Shown here: in pieces, positions 1 through 5,466 of the stretch
Layout: each line of letters starts with the position of its first letter
How positions within the stretch are numbered: position 1 is the stretch's first letter
NCBI GenBank assembly: GCA_001564255.1
Contig: LKNC01000193.1
Coordinates: forward strand, 1-5,524
Length of the DNA: 5,524 bases
Reading direction: 5' to 3'
DNA from: Natrialbaceae archaeon Tc-Br11_E2g1
GTDB taxonomy: Archaea; Halobacteriota; Halobacteria; Halobacteriales; Natrialbaceae
Notes under the pieces: model-generated
Told to the model about the DNA's origin: nothing
The model's input: only the letters and a program-made list of their open reading frames with translations
The model's database searches: none
Made by a program: the position numbers and the translations under genes

Positions 1-36
1 CCCGCCCCCACCGATCAGCAGTACGTTCTCGCGCAT
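1..36 (-). CDS. purD: Probable phosphoribosylamine-glycine ligase, N-terminus only (PurD)
   Basis: Only the first 12 codons are in the window; the gene runs off the left edge. They read MRENVLLIGGGG, a short beta strand followed by a four-glycine loop. This is the usual opening of PurD (GAR synthetase), which normally continues REHA, and the gene would act in step 2 of de novo purine synthesis. The ATG at 36..34 is supported by a TATA-like box about 27 bases upstream, which suggests a leaderless transcript, and no Shine-Dalgarno sequence is visible. It lies 64 bases downstream of the helicase gene on the same strand but appears to have its own promoter. Twelve residues are little evidence: another nucleotide-binding Rossmann protein could begin the same way. 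The identity is inferred from the motif alone. Confidence 0.6.
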   Translation of the reverse strand, partial: MRENVLLIGGGG

Positions 37-60
37 GGTCGAAATCGGAGCACACGGTAG

Positions 61-71
61 TGTAAAGTTTG
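61..71 (-). promoter_or_regulatory. Putative TATA box and BRE for the purD-like gene
   Basis: Read on the minus strand the segment is CAAACTTTACA. The TTTACA part is centred about 27 bases before the A of the start codon at 36, the spacing expected for an archaeal TATA box when transcription starts at or next to the ATG. The preceding CAAAC could be a TFB-recognition element. It stands out because the surrounding DNA is GC-rich. Confidence 0.5.
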
Positions 72-100
72 CCCTTTCCCGGGGGAGACACTGTCCACGA

Positions 101-2773
101 TCACGAATAGAAAATCGGCGGCCGTCGTTCCCCGCCGTGGCCGTCTTCGGGGAGGTGCGCCTCGAGGGCCTCCGCTCCCCGGTTTCCGAGCAGCTGATCG
201 AGCACGTCGACGGCAGCCTCGCGATGGAGGGGCTGGTTGTCGTTACCACACTGGTCGTCCATCACACAGGCCGGACAGCCGTCGACCCGGCCACACTCAC
301 ACCCGGAGATGTGTTCGCGGGCGCGTTCGGCCACCGCCTCGAACTCCTCGTAGATCGCCCGCGAGAAGCCGAGGCCCCCCTCGATGCCGTCGTAGATGAA
401 CCAGCCACTCGAAGGCTCGCCCTCGAGGGCCGACGCCTGTTCTTTCACGATGGCTTGCGCCGCGGCGAAACTCCCCGGCCCATCGTCCCCTCGACCGCTC
501 TCTCCGTCCCCGTCGACGGCGAGGTGGGAGTCGATCGTGAGCGTCGCCAGCCCACCCAGATCCCGCTTGTCGAGGGTCAACTCGAGGGGTGCGACGCCGA
601 TGGTGGCGTGTTCGGCGGCGTGGAGTCCACCGGCGTAGCCGACGTGGGCGGTGCCGGCGAGTGCGTCGTCCAGTTCCGGGGTGGTGAACTCGCGGTACTT
701 CTCGATCAGCGCCCGTTCGACCTCGGCGGGGACCTCGAGCCAGCACAGTTGGGTCTCCATCTCGAGTGGTGGGTTCCCCGTCGGAACCCCCGCGGTCTTC
801 GTCTTCCCGCCGTGGACGGCGACCTCGTCGTAGGCCCCGTGGGAGACGAGGACGGTGCCCCGGCCGTAGTGGAGGGGAAACCCGTTTAGCTCCCGCGAGT
901 CCTCGGAGACGGCCTCGAGGATCGTCACCTCGCTTCGAGAACGGGTGTAGTAGTCGACGTCGATAGGCCGGACGACCACGTGCGGGCGGGGACCGTCGTG
1001 AGCCACGTCCAGGACCTCGTACTGTACCCCCTCGTGGAGCCTGATCGCCCCCTCGTGGAAGTCCCGGAGGACGCGTTCGCGGGCGAGCGGCTCCATCTCC
1101 GGGTCGTGGCGGTCGTCGACGCCGTCGGCGAGGCGAACCTCGTACTCCTCGCTCGCCGTCGCGTACAACGAGACGTCGGTCTGGGGGCGTGGCGGGCCCG
1201 TATACGAGACCCCCGTCTCGAGGTCCCCCCGGACCTGGCCGGCCCGTCGCCACATCTCGAGGCCACGCTCGAGACGTTCCCGCGAGGCGAACTCGCCGAC
1301 GTCGTTTTCGTCTACGGCGAGTTCGTCGGCGCCACACCGCAGATGGGTCGCAAAGACCGCGTCGTTGCCGGGGTCGACGACCGCGTCCTCGACGTCGTTC
1401 TCGAGGAGGTAGTCGGGATGGGCCACGACGTACTGATCGAGCGTGCGGTGTTCGGCCACGAGTACCGACAGCGCCCGTTTCTCATCCCGTCCTGCTCGCC
1501 CGATCTGTTGCCAAAACGACTGGCGTTGGCCGGGATACCCCATCCCGACCGTCGCGTCCATCTCTCCGACGTTGATGCCGAGTTCGAGGGCGTTCGTCGA
1601 GGCCACGCCGTCGAGTTCCCCGCTCTTTAAGCCGTACTCGGTTGCGTGGCGTTTCCGCCGGGAGTGGCCGGCGTGGTAGGGCTCGAGGTCGCCCCCCGAG
1701 CCGGGATTGACGTAGTAGAAGTCCCGATCCGAGCGGTGTTTGTTCGCGCGTTTGACCGACAGCTCCGCGAGTTTCCGCGATGGGGTAAAGAGGAGCGTTT
1801 GCGCGTCGTGGTAGGTCAGATGTGAGAAGAGCCGCGGGGCCTCGACGGTCGCGGGCAGACGTTCGGAGGGGCCGTCGTCCGCCACCCGCTCGCCTTCGGC
1901 TCCCCCCTCGAATCCACCCCCGTCGTCGCGTACTCGCGGCGGCGGGTTCCACAACACGAGGTCCCGTGGCCCCCGGGGGGAGCCGTCCTCGTCGACGACG
2001 GTGACGGGTTCGTCGACGAGCGCTTCTGAATGGTCGCCGGGGTTGCCAACCGTCGCGCTCGTGAGGACGTACTGTGGGTTCGAGCCGTAGTACTCGAGCA
2101 CCCGTTTGAGCCGCCGGAGGATCCAGGCGACGTGCATCCCGTGGACGCCCGTGTATGTATGGGATTCGTCGATCACCACGAGTTCACACGCGCGAAAAAA
2201 GCGCGCCCACCGGTCGTGGTCGTGGAGGTACGTGTTCACGCCCGCGAAGTTCGTGATGATGACGTCGGCTTCCTCGCGGATCTGCCGGCGGGTCCCCCCG
2301 CGTTCGGTGTCGCCGTCGTAGACCCGAACGGTGACGTCGACCCCGAGATCGGCGAAGACGTCGTTGAGTTCCCGTTCCTGGTCCCGGGAGAGCGCTTTGG
2401 TTGGGTAACAGACGTAGGCCGTCGACTCCTCGCCGCGTTCGCGTGCGTCCAGGACCGTCCGGGCGATCTCGAGGGCGTACACCAGCGTCTTCCCCGAGGA
2501 AGTGCTGGTGGCGACACAGACGTTCTCGCCGGCCTCGAGGGCCTCGAGGGCCGTTGCCTGGTGGGTAAAGAGGTCGTACTCGAGTGTGCCCGCGAGTTCG
2601 GGCCCCAGGACGGTACCGTTTTCCACCGTCGCAGCCTCCCGCCCGGGGAGTTCGAGGACGCTGACGTCGTCCTCGGCGTGGTAGCCGGGAAACGTCTCGA
2701 GGAGTTCCTCGCCGGTGACGGGGATCTCCCCCGCGTCGGTACCGTCGCCGTGTCCGTCGCGTTCTCCCACCAT
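101..2773 (-). CDS. DEAD/DEAH-box helicase with C-terminal DUF1998 zinc cluster (YprA/MrfA/Hrq1-like)
   Basis: An 890-residue superfamily 2 ATP-dependent DNA helicase. Visible motifs: Q-motif area FTHQATALEAL (69-79), Walker A TSSGKT (91-96), Ia PTKALSRDQ (124-132), Ib TNFAGVN (174-180), Walker B DESH (202-205), motif III TSAT (238-241), LLFTPSRKLAEL (327-338), motif V around STNALELGIN (392-401) and motif VI QQIGRAGR (422-429). The C-terminal half has HAAEHATIG (718-726), DKRDLGG (735-741), FIYDGIEGGLGFS (792-804) and a cysteine cluster C825, C827, C833, C836, C842 followed by CGNDNQPLH. This is the DUF1998/MZB signature of YprA/MrfA and Hrq1 (COG1205). B. subtilis MrfA works in mitomycin C lesion excision. 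The frame stays open upstream to 3013, but that extension is Arg/Thr/Gly-rich and lies over the preceding gene. The ATG at 2773..2771 follows that gene's TGA by one base and has a good ribosome binding site. A repair role is inferred from family and context. Confidence 0.93.
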   Translation of the reverse strand: MVGERDGHGDGTDAGEIPVTGEELLETFPGYHAEDDVSVLELPGREAATVENGTVLGPELAGTLEYDLFTHQATALEALEAGENVCVATSTSSGKTLVYALEIARTVLDARERGEESTAYVCYPTKALSRDQERELNDVFADLGVDVTVRVYDGDTERGGTRRQIREEADVIITNFAGVNTYLHDHDRWARFFRACELVVIDESHTYTGVHGMHVAWILRRLKRVLEYYGSNPQYVLTSATVGNPGDHSEALVDEPVTVVDEDGSPRGPRDLVLWNPPPRVRDDGGGFEGGAEGERVADDGPSERLPATVEAPRLFSHLTYHDAQTLLFTPSRKLAELSVKRANKHRSDRDFYYVNPGSGGDLEPYHAGHSRRKRHATEYGLKSGELDGVASTNALELGINVGEMDATVGMGYPGQRQSFWQQIGRAGRDEKRALSVLVAEHRTLDQYVVAHPDYLLENDVEDAVVDPGNDAVFATHLRCGADELAVDENDVGEFASRERLERGLEMWRRAGQVRGDLETGVSYTGPPRPQTDVSLYATASEEYEVRLADGVDDRHDPEMEPLARERVLRDFHEGAIRLHEGVQYEVLDVAHDGPRPHVVVRPIDVDYYTRSRSEVTILEAVSEDSRELNGFPLHYGRGTVLVSHGAYDEVAVHGGKTKTAGVPTGNPPLEMETQLCWLEVPAEVERALIEKYREFTTPELDDALAGTAHVGYAGGLHAAEHATIGVAPLELTLDKRDLGGLATLTIDSHLAVDGDGESGRGDDGPGSFAAAQAIVKEQASALEGEPSSGWFIYDGIEGGLGFSRAIYEEFEAVAERAREHISGCECGRVDGCPACVMDDQCGNDNQPLHREAAVDVLDQLLGNRGAEALEAHLPEDGHGGERRPPIFYS
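248..301 (-). other. Zinc-binding cysteine cluster (MZB/DUF1998) of the helicase
   Basis: These codons give residues 825-842 of the helicase, with cysteines at 825, 827, 833, 836 and 842, spaced CxC, x5, CxxC, x5, C. The pattern GCPACV followed by a CGNxNxPL-like stretch is the diagnostic end of the YprA/MrfA family. Four of the five cysteines probably bind one zinc ion. The first four are the likeliest ligands, but which four cannot be decided from sequence alone. Confidence 0.85.
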
Positions 2774-2774
2774 C

Positions 2775-4271
2775 TCAGAAATCACCAAGTCCGGTCTGTC
2801 CGCGCTTGTCCGCGTTCGTCCGCCCGCTCGAGACCACAGACGCCGTCGGCGCGTCCCGGAGCCGTTCGTAGACGTGCCACAGCGCCCGGCAGTCGTCCTC
2901 ACAGTAGGCTCTCTGCCGGTCCCACTCGAGGCCCTCGCCCGTTCGCATAAACCGCTCGTAGGCCGCCGCGGTGGCCGCCCCGTCCAGTTCCGTCCCGGAG
3001 TCCTCGTAGCCAAGCGCCGCGGCGACGTCCTCGAGGCGGTTCGTCCGTCCCGGCAGAGAGGCGTTCTTCTCGAGGACGGCCCACAGGTAGGGGTCGAGTT
3101 TCGGGACCCCCTCCCACTCCTCGGCGTACCCCGGCAGGTAGCGATTGATGAAGGCCCCGAGGTGTCGGTAGTCGAAACGCCAGCCGTTCCAGGCTATGAG
3201 CGCCCGATCAGGGTGGACGCCGAGCAGCCAGTCGAGAAACGCCTGGAGCACGGGGCGGGGATCCTCGGGGGCCGAATCCTCGAGGAACGCCCGATACGTA
3301 TCCTCGAGTGGGTCGTAGACGCCCACCTGCCAGATGATCGTCGGCGAGAGCCCGTCGGTCTCGATGTCGAGACACAGCGGCGGCTCCCCCCACTCGCCCG
3401 GGACGGACTCGTCTGTGAGACGGCGTGGCTCGCCGGTCTCGAGGACCTCGGCGTGAGCCAGCATCCGTTCGGCACGAGCCCGGCCGACCCCCGGAAACGA
3501 GCGGAGGGTCTCGAGGTCGGCCTCGAGCAATTCCTCCCGGGTGGTGATCCCCGTTTCCTCGAGCCTGTCGGCGGTTTTCGGTCCGATGCCCGTCACGGCC
3601 TCTACGCCGAAGGCGTCGGCATCGAGGGTTTCGACGTCGATCCCGCCGTCGCGTGAAAGCGAGAGAAGCGAGATCGACCGGGCGTCGCCGTGGCCCTCGA
3701 CCGTGCCGGTGCCGTGGATCCGAACCGAGACGGCGTCCTCGAGGTCCGCCCCCGGGACTCGCCCCACGCCGATCACCTCGCCGGTTCCCTCGAGGTGCCA
3801 CGTTTCGTCGTACTCCGCCGGCAGTCCGCCGGAGAGGACCGTCACGCCGCTCCCATCGCCGGGGATCGCCGCCGCGAGTTCGGCGGCGTACTCGAGGTCG
3901 GTCTCGAGGGCCGTCGGCCGGACGGTCGTCGTCACGTCGTCACAGACGAGGAGAGCGTGGTCGACGACCGAGAGCGCGCCCGCTATGGCCGCGGTGGCGT
4001 CCCCGAGGACCGAGCCCCGCTGGACGGTGACGACTGGGACCCCATCGATCTCGTGACGCCCCACCGGTTCACCGTCGGCCAGTGGCGGGTGGAACACGGG
4101 GGGTGCGAAGAGCTGGCGGGCTCGAGCGACCGCCCGCGGCTCGCGGCGGGGGCCGAAGATTACGACCCCGTCGGGCTCGAAGTACTCGCGGGCGTCCTCG
4201 AGGGCGGGGATCGAGCGCTCGAGGGCGACCGAGGGGGAGAGAGCGAGGAGTCGGACGGCCCGGTCTGTCAT
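2775..4271 (-). CDS. HhH-DEDDy exonuclease fusion protein (YprB/MrfB-like) with C-terminal PIP-box-like tail
   Basis: A 498-residue protein with four parts. Residues 1 to about 215 are an alpha/beta-looking region that I do not recognise. Residues 223-277 hold two helix-hairpin-helix units, VTGIGPKTADRL (226-237) and FPGVGRARAERM (259-270), which usually bind DNA backbone non-specifically. Residues 298-473 form an RNase H-fold exonuclease. Exo I is LDIET (D302, E304), Exo II is WNGWRFDYRHL (D367) and Exo III is YCEDD (Y456, D460), which fits YxxxD and so the DEDDy class. This matches the YprB/MrfB family (COG3359), putative 3'-5' DNA exonucleases. The tail from 474 is Ser/Thr/Asn-rich, then basic, and ends QTGLGDF. 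Start: the ATG at 4271..4269 is the only early Met, and a TATA-like box lies about 26 bases upstream. It is the promoter-proximal gene of a pair with the helicase. The exonuclease call is firm; the repair role is inferred from the B. subtilis mrfAB pair. Confidence 0.88.
   Translation of the reverse strand: MTDRAVRLLALSPSVALERSIPALEDAREYFEPDGVVIFGPRREPRAVARARQLFAPPVFHPPLADGEPVGRHEIDGVPVVTVQRGSVLGDATAAIAGALSVVDHALLVCDDVTTTVRPTALETDLEYAAELAAAIPGDGSGVTVLSGGLPAEYDETWHLEGTGEVIGVGRVPGADLEDAVSVRIHGTGTVEGHGDARSISLLSLSRDGGIDVETLDADAFGVEAVTGIGPKTADRLEETGITTREELLEADLETLRSFPGVGRARAERMLAHAEVLETGEPRRLTDESVPGEWGEPPLCLDIETDGLSPTIIWQVGVYDPLEDTYRAFLEDSAPEDPRPVLQAFLDWLLGVHPDRALIAWNGWRFDYRHLGAFINRYLPGYAEEWEGVPKLDPYLWAVLEKNASLPGRTNRLEDVAAALGYEDSGTELDGAATAAAYERFMRTGEGLEWDRQRAYCEDDCRALWHVYERLRDAPTASVVSSGRTNADKRGQTGLGDF
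2778..2798 (-). other. Candidate PCNA-interacting peptide (PIP box) at the C-terminus of the exonuclease
   Basis: The last seven codons read QTGLGDF and then stop, preceded by Lys-Arg-Gly. This fits Q-x-x-L-x-x-aromatic, the core of the PIP motif by which archaeal replication and repair proteins bind the sliding clamp. The extreme C-terminal position after a flexible, low-complexity tail is typical of such peptides. The second aromatic residue of the full consensus is absent because the protein ends there. Confidence 0.55.
2781..2786 (-). promoter_or_regulatory. Shine-Dalgarno site for the helicase gene
   Basis: GGTGAT on the minus strand matches part of the archaeal 16S anti-Shine-Dalgarno complement (GGAGGTGAT) and ends 7 bases before the helicase ATG. 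It lies inside the last codons of the upstream exonuclease gene. With the stop and start joined as TGAGATG, it supports coupled translation and fixes the start at 2773 against the longer open frame. Confidence 0.65.
2798..2827. repeat. Three imperfect 10-bp tandem repeats in the exonuclease tail
   Basis: On the plus strand three consecutive units read GTCCGCGCTT, GTCCGCGTTC and GTCCGCCCGC, sharing GTCCGC. On the minus strand they encode the basic linker of about ten residues just before the PIP-like motif. The 10-base period is not a multiple of three, so this is a DNA-level repeat, possibly from replication slippage, not a peptide repeat. Confidence 0.5.
2853..3380 (-). other. DEDDy 3'-5' exonuclease domain (RNase H fold)
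   Basis: Residues 298-473 of the 498-residue protein. All four acidic residues of the DEDD set are visible: D302 and E304 in LDIET, D367 in RFDYRH and D460 in YCEDD, with Y456 as the Exo III tyrosine. Between Exo II and Exo III, KLDPYLW (391-397) and NRLEDVAAALGY (411-422) match the usual pattern of the RNase_H_2/YprB group. Nothing catalytic is missing, so the domain should be active with two metal ions. Confidence 0.85.
3441..3605 (-). other. Tandem helix-hairpin-helix DNA-binding segment
   Basis: Residues 223-277. The two hairpins centre on GIG (228-230) and GVG (261-263), each followed by a helix with small and basic residues, and they are joined by GITTREELLEADLETL. This is the HHH_5-like pattern found in many DNA repair and recombination proteins. 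It lies directly before the nuclease domain and so could place it on DNA. Confidence 0.85.
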
Positions 4272-4293
4272 CGTATCGGGTCTCGAGGGCGGC

Positions 4294-4300
4294 GATAAAG
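4294..4300 (-). promoter_or_regulatory. Putative TATA box for the exonuclease-helicase operon
   Basis: On the minus strand CTTTATC lies within TCTCTTTATCGCC and is centred about 26 bases before the A of the ATG at 4271. That is the spacing of an archaeal TATA box on a leaderless transcript. No Shine-Dalgarno sequence precedes that ATG, which agrees with leaderless initiation. Confidence 0.5.
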
Positions 4301-4366
4301 AGACTGACGGACGAACATCCGCAGGGTTTTCGCCGCCAGTCTCTCGATAGACGGCCGATGTGTCCC

Positions 4367-4388
4367 CGGAGATCCTCGAGGACCTCCG
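4367..4388. repeat. 22-bp near-palindrome upstream of thyA
   Basis: Outer arms CGGAG and CTCCG flank the perfect 10-base palindrome TCCTCGAGGA, with one mismatched pair (A/C) between arm and core. Ten of eleven base pairs match. It could be an operator for a dimeric regulator, or an RNA hairpin if thyA transcription starts upstream of it. The CTCGAG core is very common in this DNA, so only the arms add weight. Confidence 0.5.
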
Positions 4389-4449
4389 ATGAACTCACGG
4401 GTGCAGCCGTACACGATACGAACAAGTACGCCCATACGAAAACCTACCT

Positions 4450-5466
4450 ATGCGCCAGTATCTCGAGGCTGTCGACGCGGTCCTCTCCTCTGGGACCTAC
4501 AAGCCAAACCGGACCGGCGTCGACACGATTTCATCGTTCAGCCAGCACTACGAGGTCGACCTGGGAGATGGCTATCCCCTCCTGACGACGAAGCGGATGG
4601 ACGGCTACCGGTGGAACTCGATGATCCACGAGGTCTGCTGGTACCTTTCGGGGCAAGAGCACATCCGCGATCTCCGCGAGGAGACGAAGATCTGGGACGC
4701 CTGGGCCGACCAAGCGGGCCGACTGGACACCGCCTACGGACGGTTCTGGCGTCGGTACCCGATCCCGGAGGGGGAGGCTCGCCTCGAGGGCGAGTCCTGG
4801 CCCGCCGACGCCCACCGCTGGGTGACCGTCGAGGAGGGTGGCCGACGGACCTTCGACCAGCTCCAGTACGTGATCGACACTGTAGCTGAGTCGCCCAATT
4901 CCCGGCGGCTCGTGGTCAACGCCTGGCATCCGGCGAACGCCGCCGTCTCGACGCTGCCGCCGTGTCACTACACCTTCGTGTTCAACGTCCAGGGCGATCG
5001 ACTCAACTGCCATCTCACCCAACGCTCCGCCGACATCGCACTCGGCGTCCCGTTCAACATCGCCGCCTACGCGCTCTTGACGACAGTCGTTGCACAGCAG
5101 ACCGGCTTCGAACCCGGGACGTTCGCCCATACGCTCGTCGACGCTCACGCCTACTGTGGCCGGGGCGAACGCGGGGCGTGGTACGCCGAGAACCTCGAGA
5201 CCCTCCAGTCGCGACTGGCCGAGGTCGACGACCGCGAGGGGTACCTCGAGGTCAACGCCTGGCTCGAGTCCGAAGCGCCGCCGGAGGCCGACGGTGACGA
5301 ACGTCTCGATCACGTCCCCGGCTTGCTCGAGCAACTGTCCCGGGAGCCACTCGAGCGCCCGGCCCTCGAGGTCGCGGACGTCTCGATCGACGACCTCTCC
5401 GCCGAGGACGTCACCCTCCGGGAGTACGACTCCCACGACGGCATCGAGTTTTCGGTGGCCGAATGA
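4450..5466 (+). CDS. thyA: Thymidylate synthase (ThyA)
   Basis: Converts dUMP and methylene-tetrahydrofolate to dTMP and dihydrofolate in the cytoplasm. The 338-residue protein carries the family landmarks: N-terminal MRQYLE, RTG (R21), TTKR (46-49), HEVCWYL (E61), IWDAWAD (81-87), AYGRFW (95-100), SRR (151-153), the nucleophile C172 in LPPCHYTF, QRSADIALGVPFN (191-203, with D195 and N203) and DAHAY (H233, Y235). It is about 70 residues longer than E. coli ThyA (264). The extra length is mainly an insertion near 108-134 and an acidic one near 236-294, before LEQLSREPLERP, which aligns with the E. coli LQLSREPRPLP. The start is firm: an in-frame stop at 4390-4392 leaves this ATG as the first possible, and the N-terminus matches the family. 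The stop overlaps the next gene's ATG as ATGA. Identity is near certain; the effect of the insertions is unknown. Confidence 0.97.
   Translation: MRQYLEAVDAVLSSGTYKPNRTGVDTISSFSQHYEVDLGDGYPLLTTKRMDGYRWNSMIHEVCWYLSGQEHIRDLREETKIWDAWADQAGRLDTAYGRFWRRYPIPEGEARLEGESWPADAHRWVTVEEGGRRTFDQLQYVIDTVAESPNSRRLVVNAWHPANAAVSTLPPCHYTFVFNVQGDRLNCHLTQRSADIALGVPFNIAAYALLTTVVAQQTGFEPGTFAHTLVDAHAYCGRGERGAWYAENLETLQSRLAEVDDREGYLEVNAWLESEAPPEADGDERLDHVPGLLEQLSREPLERPALEVADVSIDDLSAEDVTLREYDSHDGIEFSVAE

Larger units (their letters stand above)
4272..4449. promoter_or_regulatory. Divergent control region between the exonuclease-helicase operon and thyA
   Basis: A non-coding stretch of 178 bases between two outward-facing start codons. 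It holds a TATA-like box for the minus-strand operon (4295-4300), an inverted pair AGAGACTG (4299-4306) and CAGTCTCT (4337-4344), a 22-base near-palindrome (4367-4388), and two ATACGAA copies (4416-4422 and 4434-4440) just before thyA. No gene in this stretch is supported. For thyA I see neither a convincing TATA box at -26 nor a Shine-Dalgarno sequence. CTCTCGATAG near 4341-4350 could be a weak plus-strand promoter, giving a leader of roughly 75-80 bases. Confidence 0.6.

Noticed and set aside
78..95. Possible terminator after the helicase (CCCGGG and GACACTGTC)
   Set aside because: Stems are only 3-4 base pairs and no T-rich run follows on the minus strand, so no terminator can be supported.
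202..205. Helicase residues 202-205: Walker B reads DESH in place of DEAH
   Set aside because: These are protein positions. The third residue of this motif varies widely among superfamily 2 helicases, and the metal-binding Asp-Glu is intact, so this is not a defect.
35..889. Plus-strand open frame of 284 codons
   Set aside because: It is antisense to the helicase's conserved C-terminal domain and shows no recognisable motifs; long antisense frames are common in GC-rich haloarchaeal DNA.
2774..3013. N-terminal extension of the helicase by 80 residues
   Set aside because: The frame is open, but the added residues are Arg/Thr/Gly/Ser-rich and not acidic, they lie over the 3' end of the exonuclease gene in another frame, and the ATG at 2773 has a good Shine-Dalgarno site and the expected stop-start junction.
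2030..3656. Two long plus-strand open frames (2030-2950 and 2715-3656)
   Set aside because: They mirror the codons of the helicase and exonuclease on the opposite strand. No family motifs are seen, while the minus-strand proteins carry complete catalytic motifs.
4360..4392. Short GTG-started leader peptide (10 codons, ending TGA) upstream of thyA
   Set aside because: No ribosome binding site, no attenuator-like codon run, and its sequence is mostly the near-palindrome; it could arise by chance.
4531..5436. Minus-strand open frame of 301 codons opposite thyA
   Set aside because: It lies wholly within a gene with certain identity and shows no recognisable domain.
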